Assembly (NCBI GenBank): GCA_016866785.1
Contig: VGLH01000014.1
Coordinates: 1-44,665 of the forward strand
DNA length: 44,665 bases
Reading direction: 5' to 3'
Source of the DNA: Candidatus Poribacteria bacterium
GTDB lineage: Bacteria > Poribacteria > WGA-4E > GCA-2687025
The notes below the pieces were generated by a model. The model was not told where the DNA came from. It made no database searches and worked only from the letters and a program-made list of their open reading frames with translations. This document shows, piece by piece, positions 30,251 to 42,200 of this stretch (positions are counted from its first letter, which is position 1; each line of letters starts with the position of its first letter). Both the position numbers and the translations under genes were made by a program.

Positions 30251-33200
30251 ATGCTAGGCACGGCAGGCACGGCGGGAAAAGGATCGCTCGCGTTCCAGTG
30301 TGTGGTCGGGTTGATCGTCGTCGCATTCGGGCTGGCGCTGGCAAGCCCAGCGCTCGCGACGCCTGCCGTGGCAATCGTCGCGCCCTACAATGGTCAGCAA
30401 CTCGTCGGCGTGACGAGCACAAATCTCGATGTCGCCATCACCGACCACACGACCGGCTGGAAGTACCAGCTCGCCGACATGACCGCGGCGGGCGACGTGG
30501 TGGCGTCGGGCTCCGTCCTGTCGGGAACGCGGACGACGTTGTCCGGGCTGGTCGCCGGGCGCTCGTACACGGCGACGGTGACGCTGAGGGATGGGGAAGG
30601 CTTGACGGTCCCCGGCATCAGCGCCGTGTCGATGTTCACCGTCGAGGCGGCGTCCAGCGGGTTCGTCCTGACGGGCAACTACGTGCAGGTCGGGATCAAC
30701 AAAGACGGCTCCCTGATCGACGAGAACTCGCACATCAGCTTCCGCTATCAGCCGGCGGGAACAGGCGTCTTCACGTCGCGCCCTGACTACTTCTACCCCG
30801 GCTCGCCTTTGGAGGCGTACGCCGTCAAGGTGGATTCGACGACAACGCGCGCCGAGGGCCCGCTCAGCACGACGATTCCCGGCGTCCTGCGGAACACGAG
30901 CGCCGGAGCCCTTCGCCGCGCGGAGTACACGGCGACGATCGCCCCCGGCATCCTCATCCAGCAGACCATCTCGTTCGACGGGGGTTCCACCGCCGCTCGG
31001 TTCGACGTGTTCATTCGCAACATCGACCGAGTGCCGCACAACGTGCGCTACCTGCGGAACATGGACCCCGATCAAGGGGTGACCTACGGGTCCAGCTTCA
31101 GCACGTACAACGATATTGTCGCGGTTCCGCAAGGCAAGCTCGTGACCGCCGGAACGACGTCCTGGGGCTGGTTCGGACTGGGCGCGACGGGACTGGGTGA
31201 TGCGGTCGCCTTCGAAGTCGCCAGCTACCAAGTCGATGTCGAATCCTCCGGACTGTTCACGTACGACCCGGATCATGTGCTAACCGCTCCGAACGACCCG
31301 AATGGGACGCTGAGCGACGTCGGGATCAACATCGCGTTCGACCTGGGAACGCTGCTCCCCGGTCAGGGCAAGTCCTTCACGTTCTACATGATCGGCGGCA
31401 ACAGCAAGGACGAAGTCGTCACGACGTTCGACGCGCTGGGAACCGTCGTCTACGCGCCGATCACGCTGGGCGGGCTTGGGATGAACACGAGCGCGCTCAC
31501 GCACCTCGCCCAGGAGGCGGTGCATGCGGCGGTCGCCGCGGCGCCCCTTTCGGAGACGGACCGTTCGCTGCTGGCGTCGGCGCTGGAGAGCCATCTGCTC
31601 GTGCCGGTGATTCCCGGTTATCCTGCGGCTCCGGCGATCTATCCGTCCTATGGAAATGAGGTCGTTCGGGACAACTTTGGGAACCCCCTGACGATTCAGC
31701 GGGGCGACTTCACGACGGACCTGAGCTTCCGCGCAGGGGGAGTGGGCAGAGTTCTCGGTGCGCCGAAGCTGGGACTGGTCGCCGGAACCGGGGCGGATAT
31801 CGCGTCGGTGAAGTTCGAGCTCTCGACGCCGACGGCGACTCATATCGGCGTCAGCGCGTCGGAGGTCACGGCTACGGCGCCGGCTTCCTATAGGTTCGTC
31901 TTCGACGAGGACGCGGCGCTGGAGTTCTTGGGTCATTGGCCCGGCACGGTCCTTCCCGACGGAACGTTCGATGCCGACCTGGTGACCGCGTACTACGCTC
32001 AAGTGGCTTCGCCTCCGGCGGACGCTCGGACGCTCACGTATTCGTCGGTTCCCCTGAGTTACACCGGCAGCGGCGGCGTCTGGGCGGCGGAAGAGCCCGT
32101 CGCGCTCATGCCGGGGATGCACACGGTCTACTACTTCGTCGCCCATCTGAAGGCTCCCATCTCGACGCCGACAGGTCCCGTCTCCACGTGGGCGCTGCCC
32201 GATCCCTACAACATGCAGTGGGTGAACCGGGGCGCGATGGAGAACCTGACGGCTGCCGTAGCGCGCTACGGCTTGGGGCTGGACGACGGCGACGTGGACC
32301 CGCTGGATGCGCGGCGTTTCGCGTCCATCGTGGCGCACAGCCTGGTGAAGAGCGGAAACGTCGCGTTGGCATCGATGTTCGCGTTGCCGCCGACGGGTAC
32401 TACGCGGACTTGGTCGGGCGAGTTCCCGCTGACCTCGCTGCTCGGGCTGTCCGAGGGAGTCCACATGGTGCGGGCGCTGGGCTTCAACGTTGACGGCAAG
32501 CTCATCGCGCGCTCGACCGACATCCCACTGGTGATGGATCGGGCGTACTGGCGCACGGTGAACCTGTCGACGATCAGCGAGTCGCTCATCGGATTTGGCG
32601 CTAAGCCGACGCAGGCGCTGTCGGGTGTCACCGTCGACGACAAGAGCGCGGTGGTCGCCGGAGCGACGGTCGTCGTGCATGAAGGCGGTCTGACGGGCCC
32701 CGTGGTCGACACGGTGATCTCCGGCGCGGAGGGCGGGTTCACGATCGAGCTGGAAGTGGGCGAATACACAATCGTGGCGTCTGCGCCGCTCCATGCCGCC
32801 GCCGTGGCGGTTGTTCCCATCGTCGCGGGCACGTCTCCGGCGACACTGCGGCTGGTCCTGTCGACGAATCTCCCTCCGACCATCGGGACGATTGCGCCTG
32901 TAACCACTCGTCGGAACCGTCCCGTGACGGTTCCACTCCCCATCTCGGACGCTGAGAGCGATCCGATCAACGTCACCGCCGAGCCGGGGTCCGGACTGAG
33001 TGTACGGATTTCCGAGACGACGACGGGATTCTACGCGACGGTAACGCCCTCCGTCGGCTTTCTCGGCGAGACGTCGTTCACCGTGGTTGCGAGCGACGCG
33101 AAGGGCTCCAGTTCGCGCAGCGTTCCGGTGACCGTGCTGGAGAATCGGCTGCCAATACTGGAACCGATCGCCAACCTGATCCTCGATGAAGGACATGGGG

Positions 33201-36200
33201 CGGTCGTTCCGTTGCACGCTGCCGATCCGGACGGGGAACCCGTGACGTTAAGCGCGCGGAGCTCGGACCCCCGTGTCAAGGCGGTACCGGAGTTCTCGGC
33301 GACAGACGGTCACCAACTGGTCATCATCCCAGACTCGACCTTCAACACGCTGGAAACGGGTCCGGTCGAGATCGTCGTGAGCGCCACGGACTTCGTCGAT
33401 GGAGGCATTTTGCCGTTCTTCGCGGTCGGTGGACACGTGGTCAGCGAAGGCGCGCTGCCCTCCACAGCGGAGGTGGATGTCACGGTCCTCGGTATGGGAA
33501 CCGTCGTCACGGCTCCCATCGTCGATGGAGCGTTCGCCGCGACGTTCGGCGGTTCCTTGGGTGTGCCGGTCGGAGCGCTCATCCTCATCGAGGTCTTTGA
33601 AGACGCCGCTTCGACGACGCCCATCGGCACGGTGGTCCGCCAGATGACACCGGCGGACGCGGACGCGGCGAGTCTAATTACCGAAGCGATCGTCGGGCGC
33701 TTCGATCCGGTTCCGGAGCTAGCGTCGACGACGACGTTCCACGTCACGATCAAGCCGCGGGAGGTAGCGCCCGTCGCCACCCCCGCCGAATTCACGATCA
33801 ACGAGGACGAGACGCTGGAGCTCGTGCTGGAGGCGTCCGATCTGAACGCCGAGGACGTCCTGACGTTTCGTATCGTCATCCCGCCGGCTCACGGAACGCT
33901 GACCGGCGTAGGCGCGTCGCTCGTCTACACGTCGGAGAAGGACTACTACGGCGACGATGCCTTCACGTTCGTCGCCAACGACGGGACGTTCGACAGCGAA
34001 CCGGCGCTGGTCAAGATCGTTATCCGCCCGGTGAACGACCGTCCGTTCTTCCTTCCGGTCGCGGAGCGTCCCATCGAGCTGCTGTCGCTCACGGTTCAGG
34101 AGGGACAGCGGCTCATCGGCGTGCCGATCCCCGTCGAAGACGTGGACGACGAGGAGCTCATCTTCCTGCTCACGTCGATACCGACAAGCGGGAATAACGT
34201 CACCTTCAACCACGAGCTCGAATCGTTCAACTACGACGCGCGGCTGGGCTTCACGGGTCTGGACGTGTTCACGATCGCCGCATCGGACGGCGAGTTGGAT
34301 ACCGACCCGCTGGTGCCGTTCGAGATCGCCATCAAAGTGACCGTCGATCCGACGCGCCCCGTAGCAGCGGCGGTTCCGCCGGTCACGACGCCGCGCGCGA
34401 AGCCGGTTGATATCACGCTTGCGGCGACTCCGGTGGGCGTTCCCGTGACGTTCGTCGTCAAGAAGACGCCTGCGAACGGAACCGTCGCCATCAAGGGGAA
34501 CGTCGCGACCTACACGCCGAAGCGCGACTTCGTCGGCGAGGACTCGTTTGACTTCGTTGCGGCGAACGGACCGCTGGAATCGGCTGCGGTCACGGCGAAG
34601 ATCACCGTGACGCCCGCCGACGATCCGACCGTCCTGAACCCGGCGGCGACCTTGCCGCGCGACCAGCGCATCTCGAACACCAGCGATCCCGTGGTCACCG
34701 AACTCGGCGGACCGACGCCGTTGTTCATCGACCCCGATTCCGACGTCGTCCTGAACGTCGCATCGTCGGACTCGAAGATCGTGGCGGCGGCTCTGGATGG
34801 GACGCGGCTAGCCATCACGCCCGGTAAACCCGGCGTCGCCACGATCACCATCGGTGCCAAGACCGCGACGGCGACCGTCACGTTCAACGTCGAGGTCGTC
34901 GCGGGGGCCATCCGCAACACGCCGCCCACCGTGGCGCGCATCCCGGCGCAGACCTTCTTCGCCGGAACGCCTAACGTCTTCTCCATCTCCGCGACCGACC
35001 GCGACGGGGACAAGCTCGTCTACGGCGCTGGCAAGATCACCGAAACCACGACACCCGCGAAGGGCGACGAACCGCTCTCGGTGAACGTCGAAGCCGCGAC
35101 GGGCAAAGTGACGATGAACGTGTCCGCGCAGGTCTCGCGCGACCGCCGGTTCAGCGTCATCCTCACCGCCTCCGACGGCGTCAACGAGCCGGTGACTGCC
35201 GAAGTCGCCGTGCGCGTCCAGCGATTGAATCGCCTACCGGTCGTCGTCGTCGCCGAGACCGCCGCCGCCAAGGTGGGCGAAGCGGTCGCCATCGCCGTGC
35301 GCGCGACGGACCCCGACGCCGGCTCGACGCTCACGTTCAGCGTCTCGTCGTCGGAGCGCGATCCGTCCGTTCTCAGCGCGATCCGCGACTTCCTGACAGC
35401 GACCGCCGCTAAGGACGGAGACGCGTTCATCCAGACGCTGCGGTTCACGCCTGCGGCGCGGCTCGACGGAACCCTCGTCGCCTTCCGCTGGACGGTCTCC
35501 GATGGCGAGCTCGCCACCGGCGCGACGACGAACGTCACCGTCGGCGAGGTGAAGAACCTGCCGCCCGTGGTGGAAGCCATCGCCGCGCAGAACGTCAAGG
35601 AAGGCGAGACCTGGTCGTTTGCCGTCACCGCGAGCGACCCGGAGAAGCAGCCGCTGTCCTTCACCGCCGAGGGGCTTCCCAAACCGGCGAGTCTGGACTC
35701 AAAGACCGGCGCGTTCCTCTGGAAGGACATCCCATACGACGCGTCGGGTTCGTTCGTGATTCGCCTCAACGTGAGCGACGGTGATAAGGTGACGTCCGTC
35801 GGGTTTACCCTGGTCGTCGCCGATGTGAACCGTCCGCCGGTCTTCGACGACCTGAAGGCGGCGATCACGATGCAGAAGGGCGTCGTCAACCGTCTTTCCG
35901 TGTCCGGCAGCGATCCCGACGGCGGCGACGTGGTTCTGGAGCTCGTCGGGCTCCCGTCCTACGCGCGCGTCGTCTCGACGCGGTCGGGACGCAGTCCACG
36001 GCAGAGCCTGGAGCTCCTGCCTCCGACCGATGCGGAGAACTTCTCGTTCATCGCGCGCCTGACCGACTCCGCGCGCGCCGTGACGGAAGTCACCGTCGCC
36101 GTGACGCTCACCGACGCTCCCAACCGCGCGCCGACGATCCGCCCGATCCTTCCCGTCGCGGTGGACGAGGGCGTGCAAGCCGTCGTCACCGTCGTCGCCG

Positions 36201-39200
36201 AGGACCCGGACGGCGATCCGCTGACGCTCACAGCGACGCCGCTGCCGGAGGGCGCGACGTTCGAGAAGGGCACCCTGACCTGGACGCCGGGTCCCAGAAC
36301 CGCCGCCAAGTCGCCGTACCTCATCACGATCAAAGCCGACGACGGCAAGGACGGCATCATGGAGCGCACGGCGCGCATCGACGTCCGTGTCGGTGCGAAC
36401 CTGCCTCCGCGTCTCGCCGCGATTCCGCCGCAGAGGGTTCTCGAAGGCGCCGAGCTCGCTCTGAACCTCCTCGAAGGAGCCGTCGATCCCAACGGCGACC
36501 CGATGACGGTCACCTACGAGACGACGTTCCCTGCGGATCGACTCAGCTACGACAGCGCCAAGAGCATCCTCACGCTCCGTCCCGTCGCCGGCGACGCTGG
36601 CGTCTATCCGGTGCGTCTGCGCGTGTCCGACGGCAGGGGCGGCGAGACCGCTCGCGCGGTCGTGGTCATGGTGCTCCCGGCGGAGGGAGCCGGCGCGGGA
36701 ACGTTCGCGATTCTCGCCGCCGTAGCTGACCCGACGGTCGGCACGTCCGCCGACACCTACTTCGTCAGCGCGATCGTCCAGCACGCCGAGGGCGCGCCGC
36801 CGACTTCCGTGACCGTCGTCGTCAGCGGCACGGGCGACGGCGCGAAGCAGACGGTCGAGATGACCAAAGCCGCCGACGTGAGCCCCACGCTCTCGCGCTA
36901 CTCGGCGGATCTCCGTCTGCCGGTCGGGAACTTCACGCTCGAAGTCACCGCAGCGCTGGGCGAGGCGACGCAGACGCGGTCGGGCGGAACCATCCAGGTT
37001 CTCCCAGAGACGATCGAGATTCGGAACCTGCGGGTGACGGGTCTCTCCGCGGACGGCGTGCTGAACGGCGATGCCATCATCGAGTACGATCTGTTCAACC
37101 CGAACCCCGGCGAGCCGGTCGGCGTCGTCGTGGGATACCGGATTCCCGGGCAGGCCTGGCAGCCCGCGACCGTCCGAGGTTCCATGACGGCGCAACTTCC
37201 CGGTCCCCAGGTGCTGATTTGGTCGTCGGAGACGGACCTGCCGCTGGCGGACGGTCAGGCGGTCGCCATCGCCGTCCAGGCGCCGGGGGCGCTGCGAACC
37301 ATCTCGGCGTCGTTCCTGGTGGACAACGAGGCTCCGCCGCTGACGCTGGACCCGATCGCCTCGCCTTCGTCGGTGAGGGCGCTGACGATCACCGGCGTTA
37401 CCGAGCGGGATGCGGTCGTGTCGTTCCGGATCGACGGAAGGGACGCGGGCGGAGCCACTCCGCGCGGCGACGGCAGCTTCCGGTTCGTGACCGCAGAGCT
37501 GACCGATGGCGACCATGAGATCGTCGCGGTCGCCCGCGAAGGCGCTCTGGAAGGGACGCCGGTCACGGCGCGCGTCCTCGTCGACGCGACGCCGCCGGTA
37601 GTCACCATCGTGACGCCGCCGGAAGGAGCGCGCGAAGTCGCGACGCTGACGCCGATGTTGCGTGCGACGGCGACATCGTCGGGCGGCATCAGCCGCGTCG
37701 AGATGCGCCTGAACGGCGTTCCCGTGTCGGCGACGTTCGACGGCACGACGGGCGAAGCCACCTACACGCCGACGGAACCACTCGTCCAGCGACGTCCGTA
37801 CCTGATGACGGTCGAGGCGACGGGCAGCAACGGACTCGTCGGAACCGGCGCTCGGCTCTTCACGCCGAATGTGACGGCGGCGGATACGGTCGCCCCCACT
37901 GCCGGAACGCTGGAACCCGCGAACGGCTCCACTGTCGTGACGAGCCGTCCGGCGATCAGCGCGACGCTCTCCGACGCGGAGACGGGCATCGATGCCGCGT
38001 CCATCGCTCTCACGATCGACGATGCGCCAGCCGTTGTGAACGTCTCGCCGCTGGACGAACGGAGCGTTCTCGTTACGGTCACGGGCGAGTTGACGCTTGC
38101 CGACGGCGTCCACAAGGTCGCCGCGACGTTCAAGGACAAGGCGACCAACAGCGGCTCCGCGTCCTGGTCGTTCACGGTAGCGACGGCTCCGCCTGCGGTT
38201 CCTACGGTCGTGTTGGCGTCCACGTCGACGAACACGTCGCCGTACACCGTCACCGGAACGGCGGGCGCGGACATCGACGTATCCGTCGTGGCGAACGGGA
38301 CGATCCGCGGGACGACGAAGACGGATGCCAAGGGCAAGTGGAACCTCGCCGTGACGTTCCGCACGCCGGGAGAGAAGCTCGTCCAGGCGTTCGCGACGAA
38401 CGCGGCGGGTCTCTCGTCGGCGCTGTCGTCGCCGCAGGCGCTCCTCTATGACACGCAGGCTCCGCGCATCGTCTTGGCGACGCCGGTACTCGGCACGCCC
38501 ACCGGCAACCTGAAACCCCGATTCGAGGGAGCGGTCACGGACGCCCTGAGCGGCGTCGATGCCGCCTCGGTGAAGCTGGAGATCGCAGGCGCTGCCGTGA
38601 CGGCGACGTTCGACGCCGCTCTCGGCAGGCTCGTCTACGATCCGCCGACGGCGTTCGCCACCGGCACGTCAGTCTCCATCAAGATCACGGCGACGGACAA
38701 GGCGGGGAACAGCGGCGAGCTCGCGGGAACCATCCCATTCGACGCGCGTCTCGCCGACTCGACACCGCCCGCCATCACGTCCGCGCGGATCAACGGAACT
38801 GCCCTCGTCGCCGGGGGCAGCGTGACGGTCGCTGGCGGCCCCTCGACGATCCGGTTCTTCGTGACCGACGAGAACTCCGGCGTCGCGAGCGTGACCGGCA
38901 CGCTGGACGGCTCCGATGCGACGTTCGCCCTCGCCGACGGCGTCGCGACGCTCTCGCAGACCTTCGCCGCCGGGAGCCATACGCTGCTCGTCCAGGCGAC
39001 AGACGCGGCGAGAAACCAGACGCCGATCGTCCAGTACGACTTCGTCGTGGACGATTCGACGCCCGCGCCGACGGTGCGCGTCATCCCCGGCGGGGGCGAA
39101 TCGCGGACGACGGGCAGCGCGCGCGCGGCTGAAGAGGCGATCGTCGGGACGGGGCTGGAGCGCGGCGCGGCGGTGAGAGTGCTCCTCAACGGTCTCCCCG

Positions 39201-42200
39201 TCGAGGCGCGGGTCACCGGCACGACGTTCCGCAGCAGCGCCGTCGTCCTGAATGAGGGCGACAACACGATCGTCGTGACGGTTCAGGATGGGGTGGGGAA
39301 CACGGCGACGACGACGCTGACGGTTCGACGCGACGCGACGCCGCCGACGGTGACGTTCTTGGAACCCGTTCCCGGCGCGTTCGTCGGCGGCAATCAGACG
39401 CGCCTGCGCGTCGGGTTCGCCGACGCCAGCGGGATCGACCCGTCGAGCGTCCGCGTGACGTTGGACGGCGCGCTCCTGGCAGTTACCGCCGAGGGAACCG
39501 GCTTCACGCACTCGCTGGCGGGACCGCTCGCCGGGTCGGACACGCTGCTTCCGGCGCGGCACGACCTTGTCGTGACGGTGTCCGATACGTCTGGGAACCA
39601 GGCGACAGCGTCGAACCGGTTCTACGTCGATGCCTCTGCGCCGCTGGTCGAGGGCTTGAGCCCGCGTCCCGACGAAGTCATCCGCAACACCGAGCCGACG
39701 ATCTCCGCGACGATCCTGGAAGCGAACCCGGATCCGAGAGGGCTCGTGGTGCGCTTCGGACCGTCGGGCGGGACGCTCGAAGACGTTACGGCGAGCGTGA
39801 CGTACAGCGTCGTGTCGGGTCAGGTGACCTACGCGCCGCTGGCGCTGACGAACAGGACGAGCTACACGGTCAGCATCGACGCGAAGGACGCCGCCGGGAA
39901 CGCCGCGCCGACGACCACGTGGACGTTCACCGTGGACACGTCGGCGACGGACCGCACGCCGCCGACGATCACGATCACGTTCCCGAGGCCCGATTCGTCC
40001 ATCAGCGACACCGGGTTGGACAGCCTGAACTTCTCGATTGGCGACGGCTCGCCGCTGGATCCGAGGAACATCTTCCTGTTCCTGAACGATCCGACGGGCG
40101 GCAGGCCGCTGTCGCTGGCGGGACTGATCAGCACCGGCAGCGCAGCGTTCAACCGCGAGACGGGTGAAGTCCAGTTGATGGGCCGCCGGCTCTTCCTGCC
40201 GCTGCAGACGACGCGCGGCGGGTTCAGCCTCGATCCGCTGGAGCTGTCGGCGCTCGAACGCTCTCTGGGCGGCGGCGGCGCATCGTTCGATCCGTTGGAG
40301 CTGAACGCCCTCGAGCGGTCGCTGGGAAGCGGGACGACGGGATCGTTCGACCCGTTGGAGCTGAACGCGCTCGAGCGCTCCCTGACATCGACGACGGGCG
40401 CGCTGGGCGTCGGCACGAACACGATCGGGATCCAGGTCGCAGACGACTCGGGGAACGTGTCGTTCGTCGAGTGGCCCTTCACCGTGTCGCTCCAAGCGCC
40501 GGCGGCTCCGACGTTCGACGCCCTGCCCAGCCCGACGAACCAGGGAACCATCTCCGTCAAGGGACGCATTCCCGATATCACGGGGCCGCTTCCGATGACG
40601 GTGTCTCTGTCGGTGAACGGCGTTGGCGCGGGGTCCGCGCAGGTGACGGATGCCTCCGGCGTGTATGAGGTGAAGAACGTCATCCTCCGCGCTGGGACGA
40701 ACCGGCTCACGGCGACGGCGCAGGACAGCGCCGGCAACCTGAGTCAGGTATCCAACGTGGCGAGCATCGTCCTCGACCAGACGCTGCCGACGATCACCGT
40801 GGACCCGATCGCGTCGGTGTCGGCGAGCGCATCGCTCCGCGTGAAGGGCAGCATCACGGACAACGTGACGAACGCGCTGAAGTCGGCGGCGGTCGTCGTC
40901 AACGGCGTCGAGACGGCGCTTTCGACGGTTCAGGGGGCGTTCGACCGGTCGGTGACGCTGCGCGACGGCGCGAACACGGTCGTCGTCAAGGCGTCCGATG
41001 CAGCGGGGAACGCGACGTCCAGCGCGACGATCAACGTGACGCTCTCCGGCGCGGCTCCGAAGTCGGCTCCGTCGCTTCCGTTCGTCCGTCCGACGGCGGA
41101 TAGCAGAGGCGTGCGGCTCGACTGGAGCGCCGATCCGAACGCGGCGTCTTACGCGGTCTTCCGGTCGCCCAACGCCATCGCCAACGCGAGCGGCCTGACG
41201 CCGCTGGCTCCGTCCGTCGCGGCCGTGTCCTACACGGACACGACGATCACGGCGGGTAGCACGGTTCACTACGGGCTCGTCTCGGTGAACGTCGCCGGGG
41301 TGAGCGATCCGACCGTCGTCTCGCCCGATCTGAACGTCGCGCTCATCAAGGGCACGGGCGGAACCGCGAGCCTGTCGGATGGCACGCGGCTGGTCGTCCC
41401 GAGCCGGGGGTTGTTCAGCAACATCCTGCTCGCCGGGACGGTGCAGCTTACCCAGCCGTCAGGTCTGCCGGCGCTGGCAGGAGCCGTCGCCGGGTCGGCG
41501 CGGGGCGTCGTTGTGCGCAACGCCGCCGGCGAGCTCATCGAGTCGTTCAACCAGCCCGCGACGCTGACGCTGCCGGTTCCGACCGGCATGTCGATTACGG
41601 CGGACTCGCCGCGTGTCCATCAGCTCGTCGGCGGAACGTGGCGTCAGCTCGACGCTCGCGCGAGCGAGACGACGCGGACGGTGACGCTGTCGGTCTCCGG
41701 TTCGGCGACGTTCCAGTTCAGCGCTGTCTCGGCGACGCCGTGGGACGCCAACGGCGACGGCACGGTGGACATTATCGACCTGGTGAGCGTGGCTCGCCGG
41801 TTCGGTGAATCTGGAGCCGGGCTCGCCGAAGATGTGACGGGCGACGGCGTTGTCGATATCGCGGACCTGGTGACGGTTGGACGGCACTTCGGCGAATCGA
41901 CGCGCTCAGCAGCGCCGTCGCTCGCCGCGTCGTCCGACGGGCCCGTGCGCGTCTCGATGCGCGTCGCGGCGCTGGGCGACGAGCGCTACGAGGTTCGTCT
42001 GAGCGCCGAATCGTCGGTGGCGCTGGGCGGGTTCCAGTTCCGTGCCGAATCGTCCGATACGCGTGTGAGCATCGAGGAGGTGGAGGATTCCGCCATCTTC
42101 GGCGAGCGGGCGTTCTGGACGCCCGCGCGGGTGACGGCGACCGATGCGCTTGTCGCGTCGGCGCGTCTCGACCTGAACGACGGGAGCGTGTCCGACGAGC

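Noticed and set aside
35699-38113. An open frame of about 800 codons on the minus strand opposite the giant secreted protein
   Set aside because: It is antisense to clear Ig-like coding sequence, is extremely Arg/Asp/Gly-rich and shows no domain; long antisense frames are common in GC-rich genes.
38669-41269. A second antisense frame of about 866 codons on the minus strand opposite the giant protein
   Set aside because: Same reason: composition is a shadow of GC-rich coding on the other strand, and the plus strand shows well-formed repeats.
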